A DNA stretch of 64,000 nt from Pseudomonas anguilliseptica (GCF_900105355.1 NZ_FNSC01000001.1:2170001-2234000); one strand, 5' to 3'. Positions 1-9,407 are shown, numbered from the stretch's first letter. Made by a program: numbers and translations. The notes: generated from the letters alone by a model not told the origin.

Positions 1-569
1 GCTTCGTGGCACATGTTCGAACAGTCGGGGAAGTTGTTGCTGCCAAAGGCGCGCACGAACAGCTGATACAGGTAAGCCGCCTCGTTGCTGGCGCGGCCCG
101 AAGTATAGAACTCCGCCTGATTGGGGCTTTCTAGCTGTTTCAAGTGCTCGGCGATCAGGCTAAATGCAGCGTCCCAACTGATCGGTAGGTAATGATCGCT
201 AGCCGCGTTATAGCGCATCGGCTCGGTCAGGCGGCCCTGGTATTCAAGCCAATAATCGCTCTGCTCGCGCAGTTGGCTGACGCTATAGCGGGCGAAGAAG
301 GTGGCATCCACGCGGCGTTTGGTGGCTTCCCAGTTGACTGCCTTGGCGCCGTTCTCACAGAACTTGATGTGGCCGTCTTCCGGCGAGTCGCCCCAGGCGC
401 AACCCGGGCAATCGAAGCCGCCGTGCTGATTGGTCTTGAGCAAGGCGCGGAGGTTTTTGAACGGCTGCTTACTGTCCAGCCAGAAGTGCGTCACGCTGCG
501 TAGCGCGCCCCAGCCAGCGGCGGCCCCTTTGTAGGGTTGATAGCGTGGCTTGATCGGTTGCAGGCTCAT
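1..569 (-). CDS. FdhF/YdeP-family molybdopterin oxidoreductase, N-terminal part (runs off window)
   Basis: Only the first 189 residues are present; the gene continues beyond base 1. The protein opens MSLQPIKPRYQPYKGAAAGW and carries CPGCAWGDSP at about residues 54-63, the cysteine motif typical of YdeP-like oxidoreductases (about 750-780 residues, bis-MGD cofactor, formate-dehydrogenase-like, physiological substrate poorly known). The ATG at 569-567 overlaps the TGA of fdhD (ATGA), so the two are probably translationally coupled and co-transcribed. FdhD activates this class of enzymes by supplying sulfur to the molybdenum cofactor, which supports the assignment. A [4Fe-4S] or redox role for the early cysteines is inferred from the family. 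Confidence 0.85.
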   Translation of the reverse strand, partial: MSLQPIKPRYQPYKGAAAGWGALRSVTHFWLDSKQPFKNLRALLKTNQHGGFDCPGCAWGDSPEDGHIKFCENGAKAVNWEATKRRVDATFFARYSVSQLREQSDYWLEYQGRLTEPMRYNAASDHYLPISWDAAFSLIAEHLKQLESPNQAEFYTSGRASNEAAYLYQLFVRAFGSNNFPDCSNMCHE

Positions 570-1411
570 GAGCGGGCGACTCCGAGCGCGGCTGCCGGGC
601 TGTACACCCGTGGCGCGCTTTGCTGGGGCAGGTGGATCAGGTTGAGGTTGTGCTGACGTGCCCATTGCACGCTCAGGCTGGTCGGCGCTGACAGGCTGAC
701 CAGGGTGCCGATACCGGCGCGCAGCGCCTTATGGATCAGCTCCAGGCTGCAGCGGCTAGTGACCACGGCAAAGCCCTGGCGCAGGTCTTCACCGTTGCGA
801 TGGAGGGCACCGAGCAACTTGTCGAGAGCGTTATGCCGGCCGATGTCTTCGCGGCACAGGCGGATCTGCCCTTGAGCATCGACAAACAGCGCCGCATGCA
901 CCGCGCCGCTGTGACGGGCCATGGTTTGTACGCTTTGAATACGTTGGCGCAAGCCCTGCAAATGAGCAGTCGCAGGTAGCGGAATAGGTACCAGGCTGCG
1001 CAGTTGCGGCAGTGCCTGTTCTAGCGCTTTCACCCCGCAGAGGCCGCAGCCACTATTACCGGCTAAGGTGCGGCGCTGTCGTTTGAGTGCCCAGAACGCG
1101 CGGTTGCTGACCTGCACGTCGGCGCTGATGGCGTTGTCATGTTGCTGGAGACTGATGTCGTAGATCTCATCGAAGCGGTCGATCAGGCCGGCGCTCAGGC
1201 TGAAACCGTAGATAAAGTCCTCAAGGTCGCTGGGCGAGACCATCATCACGCTGTGGCTGATGCCGTTGTAGCTGATTGCCAGAGCCGTCTCGCTGGCCAG
1301 CGCGGCAGCGCCGTCCTGCTGGCTATCTGCCAGTTCGACATAGCTGTAGGTGGGCGCTGGCAGTAATGTCGGCGCGCTGGGTGGCGGGCTGGTGGGCGCG
1401 TGGCGTGACAT
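566..1411 (-). CDS. fdhD: formate dehydrogenase accessory sulfurtransferase FdhD
   Basis: Encodes 281 residues, the usual FdhD length. FdhD transfers sulfur from a cysteine desulfurase to the molybdenum cofactor of formate-dehydrogenase-like enzymes. The catalytic CxxC is visible as NSGCGLCGVK (C122 and C125), and EDIGRHNALDKLLG is the conserved cofactor-binding stretch. The ATG at 1411 is preferred over an upstream in-frame TTG at 1417 because a GGGAAG ribosome site lies at better spacing. The gene sits directly upstream of, and overlaps by four bases with, the YdeP-like oxidoreductase, which is probably its client. Confidence 0.93.
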   Translation of the reverse strand: MSRHAPTSPPPSAPTLLPAPTYSYVELADSQQDGAAALASETALAISYNGISHSVMMVSPSDLEDFIYGFSLSAGLIDRFDEIYDISLQQHDNAISADVQVSNRAFWALKRQRRTLAGNSGCGLCGVKALEQALPQLRSLVPIPLPATAHLQGLRQRIQSVQTMARHSGAVHAALFVDAQGQIRLCREDIGRHNALDKLLGALHRNGEDLRQGFAVVTSRCSLELIHKALRAGIGTLVSLSAPTSLSVQWARQHNLNLIHLPQQSAPRVYSPAAALGVARS

Positions 1412-1531
1412 GAGCAAGGCTTCCCGGCACGGAGTGATGGGGCCAGCCTAGGCCGCTGTGGAGGGTGCGTCTAATCGCTGTTACCGATCTAGTGATCGAT
1501 GCTGTCTATCAAGGCTTCAAGTGCGGGCCTT

Positions 1532-2425
1532 TCAGTCCACAGCAGCGGGTAACAGCTTGTGCGCTTCGGCAAAGCAGGCTTCAGCCAGGGCTGAACGCGG
1601 CGCACTGCGGCGCATGATCAGGCCGAGTGGTGCGAGGGTGTGCGCGTCCTCGATGGGCGTCAGCGCCAGGTGCTCGGTGAACTCGGCTAGACCGCTGTTG
1701 AGCGGCATGATCGCGCAACACAGGCCGGCGCTGACGGCTTGCAGCAATTGATGCACGGCATCGGTTTCCAGCCGTGGATTGGGCGTCAGACCACGGGAGC
1801 GAAAGCTGTGGTCGATCGACTGGCGAAAATGCATGCCGGCCGAGAGCAGGCCCAGCGGCAGGTCGATCAGGCTTTCCCAGCGCAGCGCCGGGCGGGTGAA
1901 CTGAAAATGCCGGCGGTCATACAACAGACCCATGCGCGTTTCGGCCAGCTCCAGGCTGTCGAAATGCTCAGGGTTGAGGCGGTCGAGGTAGGACAGGCCA
2001 AGGTCGAGCTGATTACGCCCGAGGCGTTCGAGAATCTCCTCGCTGCTCAGGGCAAATAACTGAAAGCGCAGCCCAGGATGCTGCTCGGCGAAAAACTGCA
2101 CCAGGCGCATCGGATCGAAGCCGGCCAGCGGCACTACACCCAGGCGCAGGGTGCCGACCAGCTGGCCACGGCAGGCGGCCGCTTCGGCATACAGGCCATC
2201 GTGCGCGGCCATCAGGCTGCGTGCCCAGGCGAGAATGCGCTCGCCTTCAGCACTGAAACCCTCAAAACGCTGACCACGCCGGACCAGCTCAAGACCCAGT
2301 TCATCTTCCAGCTGACGCAGGCGCATCGACAGGGTCGGCTGGGTGATATGGCAGCGCGCCGCGGCCTGGCCGAAGTGGCGAGTTTCATCCAGGGCGATGA
2401 GGAATTTCAGCTGTTTGATATCCAT
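1532..2425 (-). CDS. LysR-family transcriptional regulator
   Basis: Encodes about 297 residues. The N-terminal winged helix-turn-helix is MDIKQLKFLIALDETRHFGQ followed by AAARCHITQPTLSMRLRQLE (about residues 1-60), and the rest is the two-lobed LysR effector-binding domain. ATG at 2425 follows an AGGA site; a TTG two codons upstream is less likely. It lies upstream of fdhD and the molybdoenzyme gene in the same orientation, separated by about 120 bases, so it may control them; the effector cannot be read from sequence. Confidence 0.9.
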   Translation of the reverse strand: MDIKQLKFLIALDETRHFGQAAARCHITQPTLSMRLRQLEDELGLELVRRGQRFEGFSAEGERILAWARSLMAAHDGLYAEAAACRGQLVGTLRLGVVPLAGFDPMRLVQFFAEQHPGLRFQLFALSSEEILERLGRNQLDLGLSYLDRLNPEHFDSLELAETRMGLLYDRRHFQFTRPALRWESLIDLPLGLLSAGMHFRQSIDHSFRSRGLTPNPRLETDAVHQLLQAVSAGLCCAIMPLNSGLAEFTEHLALTPIEDAHTLAPLGLIMRRSAPRSALAEACFAEAHKLLPAAVD

Positions 2426-2618
2426 GCTCAATCCTGCAATGTCCTGGGTTGCGCCGATTCTAGCAGGACGTGAAACGCTTCCTGGCGCTGAATACGCCCT
2501 ATGGCGCGCCCTGCAGCGACAGCGCAGGGTGTGGCACCTTTGTCACGAATCAGGGTCTAGACTTCTGGCTCCGGGCAGCACCGCCCGGTCACTTTCCAAG
2601 GAATCACGAGGAAGCCTT

Positions 2619-3056
2619 ATGAGTCTGTTTGCCTTTGTCAAAGAAGCCGGTACCAAACTCTGGGAGTCGCTGGTTGGCCAGGAGGCCCAGGCGGCCGAGT
2701 CGCTGACGGCGCACGTTGCCAAGGTGGGTTTGGGTAATCCGAATATTCAGGTCAGCGTCGAAGGTGAGAAAGTCATCGCCCGCGGTGAAGTTGCCAGCCA
2801 GGAAGAGAAGGAGAAAATTCTCCTGGCCCTAGGTAACGTCGCCGGTGTGGCCGAAGTGGAAGACCATATCAGCGTGGCCACGCCGTCCCCTGCGGCGCGC
2901 TTTGTCACAGTGAAGAAGGGCGACACCCTGAGCGCGATTGCCAAGGCCGAATACGGCAACGCCAATGCCTACCCGAAAATCTTTGAAGCCAACAAGCCGA
3001 TGCTCAGCCACCCGGACAAAATCTATCCGGGTCAGGTGCTGCGTATTTCCGAGTAG
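2619..3056 (+). CDS. BON and LysM domain protein (Kbp/YgaU family)
   Basis: Encodes 145 residues, close to E. coli Kbp/YgaU (149). A BON domain spans roughly residues 22-88 and a LysM domain residues 94-143 (begins FVTVKKGDTLSAIAKAEYGN). E. coli Kbp is a small cytoplasmic potassium-binding protein; no signal peptide is visible here either, so a peptidoglycan role for the LysM is not assured. A strong GAGGAAG ribosome site precedes the ATG. The gene is divergent from the LysR regulator. Confidence 0.9.
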   Translation: MSLFAFVKEAGTKLWESLVGQEAQAAESLTAHVAKVGLGNPNIQVSVEGEKVIARGEVASQEEKEKILLALGNVAGVAEVEDHISVATPSPAARFVTVKKGDTLSAIAKAEYGNANAYPKIFEANKPMLSHPDKIYPGQVLRISE

Positions 3057-3099
3057 TAAACGGCGCGTGTCGGGCGGCTGCAATGGCCGCCCGCTGCGT

Positions 3100-3762
3100 T
3101 TAAAGCCCCTGCAGCAACTCCCGGTAATCCTCCACGGCGGCAAACTCTTCGGTGTCCTTCGGCCCCGCCTGGCTATCGGGCTGACGCACGGCGAGCAGGT
3201 GGCCGACGCCAAAATGTCCGGCGCTGCGCAGGATCGGCAGGCTGTCATCGATAAACAGACTGCGCGCAGGTTCGAAGCTGATGTCCTGCTGCAGGGCGTG
3301 CCAGAACTGCTGGTCTTCCTTGGGGAAGCCATAGTCATGGGAACTGATCAGTCGGTCGAAGTAGGGCGCCAGCTCGATGCGCTCCAGCTTCAGTGACAGA
3401 GAATCGCGGTGCGCATTGGTGATCAGCACCACCTGCTTGCCGGCTTGGCGCAGGCCCTGGATAAAGGTGTCGGCGTCCGGGCGCAGGGCGATCAGGTGCG
3501 CCACTTCGCGTTTGAGGTCGCGGATCGACAACTTCAGCTCGCGGCTCCAGAAATCCGTGCAGTACCAGTTGAGGGTGCCGGCGTGCTGGCGGAACAGCGG
3601 CAGCAACTCGGCTTCGGCCAGAGCACGGCTGACACCGTGGTGCTCGGCATAGCGCTGCGGCAGGTGCTGCAACCAGAAGTGGTTGTCGAAGTGCAGGTCG
3701 AGCAGGGTGCCGTCCATATCCAGCAGGACGGTGTCGATGGCGTTCCAGGGTAACGAGGGCAT
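3100..3762 (-). CDS. yrfG: GMP/IMP nucleotidase YrfG (HAD superfamily)
   Basis: Encodes 220 residues. HAD motif I is LLDMDGTLLDL (D15, D17), motif II is VLITNAHRDS, and motif IV is SLFIDDSLPIL. The length and overall sequence match the YrfG purine 5'-nucleotidases, which dephosphorylate GMP and IMP. It is divergent from nudE, and yrfG-nudE-cysQ together form the nucleotide-housekeeping neighbourhood conserved in Pseudomonas. Confidence 0.9.
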   Translation of the reverse strand: MPSLPWNAIDTVLLDMDGTLLDLHFDNHFWLQHLPQRYAEHHGVSRALAEAELLPLFRQHAGTLNWYCTDFWSRELKLSIRDLKREVAHLIALRPDADTFIQGLRQAGKQVVLITNAHRDSLSLKLERIELAPYFDRLISSHDYGFPKEDQQFWHALQQDISFEPARSLFIDDSLPILRSAGHFGVGHLLAVRQPDSQAGPKDTEEFAAVEDYRELLQGL

Positions 3763-3895
3763 GCGCAGTTCTTCGGGCTGATGCGCAGGGCGTCGCGATT
3801 TGCGCCATCGGCGTCGTGATCGCGCAATCTCCTACGCAGATAATAGGAAAAGCCGCGTTATGATAACCCGCTATGTCCTGCCCAGGAGCCGCCCC

Positions 3896-4462
3896 ATGCG
3901 TCAGAAACCCACCGTACTCGCCCGCGAGATCGTCGCCAGCAGCCGCCTGTTCCGTGTCGAGGAGCTGCAGCTGCGTTTCAGCAACGGTGTGGAGCGCACC
4001 TATGAGCGACTGGTGGGCAAGGGCGCAGGTTATGGCGCGGTGATGATCGTGGCGATGATGGATGCCGAGCATGCCTTGCTGGTCGAGGAATACTGCGGCG
4101 GCACCGACGACTACCAGCTGTCGCTGCCCAAGGGCCTGATCGAACCGGGCGAGGATGTGCTGGACGCGGCTAATCGTGAGCTCAAGGAAGAAGCAGGTTT
4201 TGGCGCGCGAAAGCTGGAGCTGCTGGCCGAATTGAGCCTGTCGCCGGGCTATATGAGCCAGAAGATTCAGGTGGTGCTGGCCTCGGATCTTTATGAAGAA
4301 CGCCTGCCCGGCGATGAGCCGGAGCCGATGCGCGTCGACCAGACCAGCCTGCGCGAGCTGTCGAGCCTGATTCAGCACCCGCAATTTACCGAAGGTCGCG
4401 CCCTGGCGGCGCTGTATCTGGCCCGCGATGTACTGACTCAGCGCGGGATCTTTAAACCATGA
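3896..4462 (+). CDS. nudE: ADP compounds hydrolase NudE (Nudix)
   Basis: Encodes 188 residues. The 23-residue Nudix box spans residues 80-102, starting GLIEPGEDVL and ending RELKEEAGF with the catalytic EExG. NudE hydrolyses ADP-ribose, NADH and Ap3A. The ATG at 3896 is preceded by AGGAG; a longer in-frame extension upstream lacks a ribosome site. Its stop overlaps the cysQ start (ATGA at 4459-4462), indicating coupling. Confidence 0.93.
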   Translation: MRQKPTVLAREIVASSRLFRVEELQLRFSNGVERTYERLVGKGAGYGAVMIVAMMDAEHALLVEEYCGGTDDYQLSLPKGLIEPGEDVLDAANRELKEEAGFGARKLELLAELSLSPGYMSQKIQVVLASDLYEERLPGDEPEPMRVDQTSLRELSSLIQHPQFTEGRALAALYLARDVLTQRGIFKP

Positions 4463-5280
4463 GCCATCCGCTGATCCCTGCTGTGATTGAGTTGGTACGC
4501 CAGGCCGGCGCGGCCACGCTGCCGCATTGGCGCGCCGATGTGGCAGTGAATGAAAAAGCCGATGCGTCGCCGGTGACTGCTGCGGATATGGCCGCGCACC
4601 ATATTCTGAATGACGGCCTGCTGGCTTTGGCGGCTGATATTCCAGTGCTCTCCGAGGAGGCCGCAGATATTGCCCTGAGCACGCGTGCGCAGTGGTCACG
4701 CTGGTGGCTGGTTGACCCGCTGGATGGCACCAAGGAATTTATCGCCGGCAGCGAAGAGTTCACTGTCAACGTCGCGTTGATCGAGCAGGGCCGCGTGGTA
4801 TTTGGCGTGGTCGGCATTCCGGCCACCGGCCAGTGCTATTACGGCGGTCTCGGTCTGGGTGCCTGGCGAGAGGATAAAGCGGGCAAGGCTGAGCCGATCA
4901 GCGTGCGTCTGGCCCCGCAGGAGGCCTTTACCCTGGTAGCCAGCCGTCGTCATTCCAGCCCTGCGCAGGAGGCGCTGCTGACCGGTTTGAGTGAACGCTT
5001 TGGTGATCTGCAACTGGCCAGTGTCGGCAGCTCGCTGAAGTTCTGCCAGCTGGCCGAGGGTAATGCCGATTGCTACCCGCGCCTGGCGCCGACCTCGCAG
5101 TGGGATACCGCCGCAGCGCAGGGTGTGCTGGAAGGGGCGGGTGGTGAAGTGCTGACGCTCAAGGGCGAGGCGCTGACCTATGAAGCGCGCGAATCCTTGC
5201 TTAACCCGTACTTTCTGGCCCTGCCGGCTGCCGCTGCCTGGCGCGCCGAGCTGATTCAGCTGGCCCGCGCCTTGGACTGA
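4459..5280 (+). CDS. cysQ: 3'(2'),5'-bisphosphate nucleotidase CysQ
   Basis: Encodes 273 residues of the inositol-monophosphatase fold. Metal-binding motifs are DPLDGTKEF (D86, D89) and, near the C terminus, WDTAAAQGVLEGAGG; an EE pair at about residues 66-67 completes the metal site. CysQ removes the 3'-phosphate of PAP made during sulfate assimilation. It is coupled to nudE by a four-base overlap and followed by a REP-like palindrome. Confidence 0.94.
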   Translation: MSHPLIPAVIELVRQAGAATLPHWRADVAVNEKADASPVTAADMAAHHILNDGLLALAADIPVLSEEAADIALSTRAQWSRWWLVDPLDGTKEFIAGSEEFTVNVALIEQGRVVFGVVGIPATGQCYYGGLGLGAWREDKAGKAEPISVRLAPQEAFTLVASRRHSSPAQEALLTGLSERFGDLQLASVGSSLKFCQLAEGNADCYPRLAPTSQWDTAAAQGVLEGAGGEVLTLKGEALTYEARESLLNPYFLALPAAAAWRAELIQLARALD

Positions 5281-5313
5281 GTGCTGAGTCTGTCGTGACT
5301 TGGCCGGTTCAGT

Positions 5314-5383
5314 CGCGGCTAAAGCCCCTCCCACAGATCGCCGCGAACGCCCGCATCAACTCGTGGGAGGCGCTTTAGCGGCG
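5314..5383. repeat. REP-like palindromic repeat
   Basis: Two arms of about 20 bases (left CGCGGCTAAAGCCCCTCCCA, right its near-complement with one internal change) flank a 28-base spacer. The same arms recur at 40525-40583, so this is a dispersed extragenic family, typical of Pseudomonas REP/REPIN elements. It lies between the convergent cysQ and fabY and may also act as a bidirectional terminator or mRNA-stabilising hairpin. Confidence 0.75.
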
Positions 5384-5459
5384 AAGGCTGTAGGGCGGGC
5401 TACCGCTGAAACTCAGCGAACACGGTGGGTGGCGTTGTTTACATCCACCTGTCGCTCAC

Positions 5460-7370
5460 TCAGTCGAGCATATCGCCGTAGCGTTCATCCTTCTTGAACA
5501 GCAGCGGCTGGGCAAAGCCCGGCACCTTGATCTGCTCGCAGTTGATCTCGATCTGCTGGTCGTCGATCAGGTCGTTACCGAAGTTGTAAATGATCCCCAG
5601 ATCCCCCAGCAGCGCCTTCGCGTCGTAGACCTGGGCGGCAGTGCGGGTGGCTTCGCGGCGTTGCAGGTAGGCGGCAAAGGCCGCTTCGCCATGGCGCTTG
5701 CGCAGCATACGTTCGGCTACATGCGGCGCCAGCAGCAGGGCGCTGGCGTTGTTGCCGCCAAAACCCTTGGAGTTGATAAAGCAGACGTCGAGTTGCTCGG
5801 GCGCGCGGGCGCGGTCATTGGTGGCGAAGCTCAGGTGCTGCTGGTGCACGTCGTCGGCCACCGCGTCGATGGTCTTGATACCGGGAATGATGCCGTACTT
5901 GAAGCTGCCCAGGGCGGAGATCACCTGATCGCCGCTGGCGGTGGCCAGGGAGTGGCCGACAAAGGCCTTCACCGCCGTGACCGGCCACTGCTCAATGGCA
6001 AAGGCGCTGGCAATGCGGTCGAGGATTTCCGATTCGGTCACTCGGTTGGCCGGGGTGCTGGAGCCGTGGGCATGCACGAAGCTGCGTTCGCGCACCGCGT
6101 CGATGCCCAGCAGTTGTACGGCGCTGGCCACGGCCTTGGCCACGGTCAGGTAGTTGCCCGGGCCGGGGGCAGAAATGGATTTCTTGAAGCCGTCGGCGTT
6201 GATAAATACATCCGGCACCGCGCCGTGGATATCTGCGCCCAGCTCCAGGGCCAGGGCGTCGTCCATCAGCACCACGAACTGGCAGGCTTCAGCCAGGGTA
6301 AAGCCGCAGTTTTCGCCAAACGGGCGGCTGGCGCGACGGAAGTCCACCGCATCCTTGCCTTCGATCTGCCGCAGGCCATCTTCAGTGGCCAACGCGCCCA
6401 TGGCGCCGTAACCCTCGATGCACTCCTGATTAATCGGCGCTTCGCTGCTGCCGATGATGACTACCCGCGCTTTGCCATTGGCAATCTGTTCGATGCCCTT
6501 CTGCAGGTTATAGAGGAAGGTGGCGCAGGCGCCGGTGATGGCGCCGGTGGTGCCGACGCTGCCCAGCACATAGGCGTTGATAAAGTCCGCCGACATGGTG
6601 TTGAGGCCCAGGGCCAGTTGCTTGGCGGTGACGCGGCCGCCTTTGAGGCGCGACTGCATCAGACCGCCGAAGCCGTTTTCGTCAAGCTGGCTCATGATGC
6701 AGCTGGAGAACACCGCGACTTCGTCGGGGGCCACGTGCTGCATGATGGTTTGCCAATCGATGCCGGTGGCGCGCAGCGCGTCGGTGACGCCGGCGATGGT
6801 CATGGCCAGACCGCGCGGATGGAAGCGCGCGTTGTACAACTCGCTCGGCTCGAAGCCTGTGGGCAGCTGGCCGGCAGATTTCACCGGCAGGGCGCGGTAG
6901 CTGTCGACCTTGAATTCGCAGTTGTCGTGCAGGGTCACCAGCACTTCGCTGGCGTTCAGCTCGTCCACCGTCCAGTCGCTCGGTAGCGGCTCGGGCAGGT
7001 GTTTGCGCAGGGTGATAAAGCTCAGCGGCTGACCGGCGGTGGCACTGATGTCGATGGTTTTTTGCCAGTGCGCGGCGTCGACATCCAGGTGCTGCTTCTC
7101 GATGCGGCGCACCAGGGTCGAGGCGAGAATCTGCTCGGCGAAGCGACTGTCGATCTCGGCCAGGCTTAGGCTATTGCCGGCGTTATCCCGATAGTCGCCA
7201 TCGACCACCGTGACCAGTTTCATCATTACCGCCAGACCTGCCAGGGTCTGCTGGCGCGCCGGCGTGTCCATGGACTCGATCACGGTGCGGCGGAAACCAT
7301 GGTGAAACGAGCTGCGCCCGGCCGCGTTATAGCCACCAAAACCAACGATCACAGGTAAGCGTGAGGTCAC
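5460..7370 (-). CDS. fabY: beta-ketoacyl-ACP synthase FabY
   Basis: Encodes about 636 residues if translation starts at the GTG at 7370, which follows AAGGAG at good spacing. An earlier in-frame start would add an unlikely N-terminus. The thiolase-fold catalytic triad is visible: Cys282 in TGACATFLYN, His in HAHGSSTPANRVTE and His in KAFVGHSLATASG. The length and its place beside cysQ-nudE-yrfG match PA5174 FabY, which in P. aeruginosa condenses acetyl-CoA with malonyl-ACP to start fatty acid synthesis in place of FabH. The assignment rests on remembered synteny plus the motifs. Confidence 0.88.
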   Translation of the reverse strand: MTSRLPVIVGFGGYNAAGRSSFHHGFRRTVIESMDTPARQQTLAGLAVMMKLVTVVDGDYRDNAGNSLSLAEIDSRFAEQILASTLVRRIEKQHLDVDAAHWQKTIDISATAGQPLSFITLRKHLPEPLPSDWTVDELNASEVLVTLHDNCEFKVDSYRALPVKSAGQLPTGFEPSELYNARFHPRGLAMTIAGVTDALRATGIDWQTIMQHVAPDEVAVFSSCIMSQLDENGFGGLMQSRLKGGRVTAKQLALGLNTMSADFINAYVLGSVGTTGAITGACATFLYNLQKGIEQIANGKARVVIIGSSEAPINQECIEGYGAMGALATEDGLRQIEGKDAVDFRRASRPFGENCGFTLAEACQFVVLMDDALALELGADIHGAVPDVFINADGFKKSISAPGPGNYLTVAKAVASAVQLLGIDAVRERSFVHAHGSSTPANRVTESEILDRIASAFAIEQWPVTAVKAFVGHSLATASGDQVISALGSFKYGIIPGIKTIDAVADDVHQQHLSFATNDRARAPEQLDVCFINSKGFGGNNASALLLAPHVAERMLRKRHGEAAFAAYLQRREATRTAAQVYDAKALLGDLGIIYNFGNDLIDDQQIEINCEQIKVPGFAQPLLFKKDERYGDMLD

Positions 7371-7612
7371 TCGATAACTCCTTGAAAAGAGGGCGCCAGA
7401 CAAGCCGAGATAAAGCTATGGAGGCTTGTCACGCAGGCTGAGGCGCTCTGCGGCGGTTATTACGCCGCGATCAAGCGCCGAGCATGGCTGTTCGGATGCC
7501 TATGCTGACGTGATTGCTGACTTGTAAGTCACGGTTTCGACCAAGGTAGCGCATCGCAAAAACCTTACGGCTGCTATGGTCTCTGCGCACAACGCCCAGC
7601 TGGAGAACAACA

Positions 7613-9307
7613 ATGCACAGCGTCAATCCCTACGAATACGGCATGCCCCGCGATGCGGCTAATTTTCAGGCGCTCAGCCCGTTGAGCTTTCTTGAGCGCG
7701 CCGCCAGCGTCTATCCGCAACGCCTGGCGCTGATCAATGGCAGCCTGCGCCAGACCTGGGGTGAAACCTACAGCCGCAGTATTCGTCTGGCCTCGGCCCT
7801 GGCCCAACGCGGCATTGGCCTGGGCGACACGGTGGCGGTGATCGCGCCCAACGGCCCGGCGATGTTCGAAGCGCACTTCGGCGTGCCGATGTGTGGCGCG
7901 GTGCTGAATGCCATCAACACCCGCCTGGATGCCGAAGCCATCGCCTTTATCCTGCAGCACGGCGAGGCCAAGGTGCTGCTGGTGGACAAGGAGTTCGGCG
8001 AGCTGGCCCAGCGCGTGGTCGGCCACTTACCGCAGCCGCCGCTGGTGATCGGCATTGACGACCCGGAATATGCCGATGGTCTACTGATCGGCCAGTTGGA
8101 GTACGAGGCGCTGCTGGCCGAAGGCGACCCAGGCTATGCCTGGCAGTTGCCGGCGGACGAGTGGCAGGCGATCTCCCTCAATTACACCACCGGCACCACC
8201 GGCACCACCGGCAACCCCAAGGGCGTGGTCTATCACCACCGCGGTGCGCACTTGAATGCCTTGTCCAACGCCATGTGCTGGGACATGAGCCGCTTCCCGG
8301 TATACCTGTGGACGCTGCCGATGTTCCACTGCAATGGCTGGTGCTTCCCCTGGGCGCTGGCCGCCTATGTTGGAGTCAACGTGTGCCTGCGCCATGTGCG
8401 TGCCGAAGCCATCTACCCTGCCATCGCCGAGCATGGTGTCGACCATTTCTGTGGTGCGCCGATCGTGCTGAATATGCTGGCCAACGCCGCCGATGACTTA
8501 AAGGCACTGAAGACCCGTCCGGTCAAGGTGCTGACCGCCGGTGCCGCGCCGCCCGCTGCGGTGATCGAAGCCATGGAAGCCTTGGAATATCGCGTGACCC
8601 ATGTGTACGGCCTGACCGAAACCTACGGTCCCAGCGTGGCTTGCGAGTGGAAAAGCGAGTGGGACAGCGAAAGCCCGGAACAACGTGCCCGCCTGAAATC
8701 CCGCCAGGGCGTGCGTGCGCCGCTGCTCGACGGCCTGATGGTGGCCGACCCGGATACCCTGCAACCGGTGCCGAAAGACGGTCAGACCATCGGCGAAATC
8801 ATGATGCGCGGCAACGTGGTGATGAAGGGCTACCTGAAGAATCCCTCCGCCACTGCCGAGGCCTTTGCCGGCGGCTGGTTCCATTCCGGCGACCTGGCGG
8901 TGTGGCATGCCGATGGCTATGTCGAGATCAAGGATCGCAGCAAGGACATCATCATCTCCGGCGGCGAAAACATCTCCTCCATCGAAGTGGAAGACGTGCT
9001 GTATCGCCATCCGCAGATCCTTGAAGCCGCCGTGGTGGCCATGGCTCATGTCAAGTGGGGCGAAACCCCCTGCGCCTTCGTCACCCTCAAACCTGGCGCC
9101 GAGCTGACGGCCGAGGAAGTGATCGCCTTCTGTCAGCAGCGCATGGCGCGTTTCAAAGTGCCGGGCTGTGTGGTGTTTACCAGTCTGCCAAAGACCAGCA
9201 CCGGCAAGGTGCAGAAGTTTGTCTTGCGTGAGCAAGCCAAACAGTTCCGCACCGCAGGCGGTGGCCTGACGTTCCGGCTTCAGCCCACGATGCATGGCGT
9301 GGGCTGA
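7613..9307 (+). CDS. AMP-dependent acyl-CoA synthetase (AlkK-like), altered P-loop
   Basis: Encodes 564 residues of the ANL adenylating family, predicted to activate medium- or long-chain fatty acids as acyl-CoA. Conserved cores seen are YGLTETYGPS (A5), the hinge region SGDLAVWHADGYVEIKDRSK (A7-A8) and the catalytic-lysine stretch PKTSTGKVQK (A10). The A3 nucleotide-binding loop is unusual: it reads YTTGTTGTTGNPKGV, three residues longer than the family pattern, because ACCACCGGC occurs three times in a row at 8186-8212 (residues 192-200). Whether the enzyme works is therefore open. GGAG precedes the ATG. It is divergent from fabY, which fits a lipid theme. Confidence 0.88.
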   Translation: MHSVNPYEYGMPRDAANFQALSPLSFLERAASVYPQRLALINGSLRQTWGETYSRSIRLASALAQRGIGLGDTVAVIAPNGPAMFEAHFGVPMCGAVLNAINTRLDAEAIAFILQHGEAKVLLVDKEFGELAQRVVGHLPQPPLVIGIDDPEYADGLLIGQLEYEALLAEGDPGYAWQLPADEWQAISLNYTTGTTGTTGNPKGVVYHHRGAHLNALSNAMCWDMSRFPVYLWTLPMFHCNGWCFPWALAAYVGVNVCLRHVRAEAIYPAIAEHGVDHFCGAPIVLNMLANAADDLKALKTRPVKVLTAGAAPPAAVIEAMEALEYRVTHVYGLTETYGPSVACEWKSEWDSESPEQRARLKSRQGVRAPLLDGLMVADPDTLQPVPKDGQTIGEIMMRGNVVMKGYLKNPSATAEAFAGGWFHSGDLAVWHADGYVEIKDRSKDIIISGGENISSIEVEDVLYRHPQILEAAVVAMAHVKWGETPCAFVTLKPGAELTAEEVIAFCQQRMARFKVPGCVVFTSLPKTSTGKVQKFVLREQAKQFRTAGGGLTFRLQPTMHGVG

Positions 9308-9407
9308 AGGCACTTGTTACAGGTTTAAATGGATAGCGAGTTGAGAAGCTAAATGGCATTCACTACTATTTGGCACCTTAACTCGTCTATACCAAGAGGC
9401 ATTCTTC

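Noticed and set aside
3335-4699. 454-residue minus-strand frame across nudE and cysQ
   Set aside because: It is antisense to two well-supported genes, has no family features, and is rich in arginine, alanine and glutamine, as shadow frames in GC-rich DNA are.
5314-5383. CRISPR repeat
   Set aside because: A single palindrome with no repeat-spacer array.
5661-6986. 441-residue plus-strand frame over fabY
   Set aside because: Shadow of fabY, which has a complete catalytic triad on the other strand.
9310-9407. Fur box before the iron-binding protein gene
   Set aside because: The AT-rich stretch does not match the GATAATGATAATCATTATC pattern well enough.
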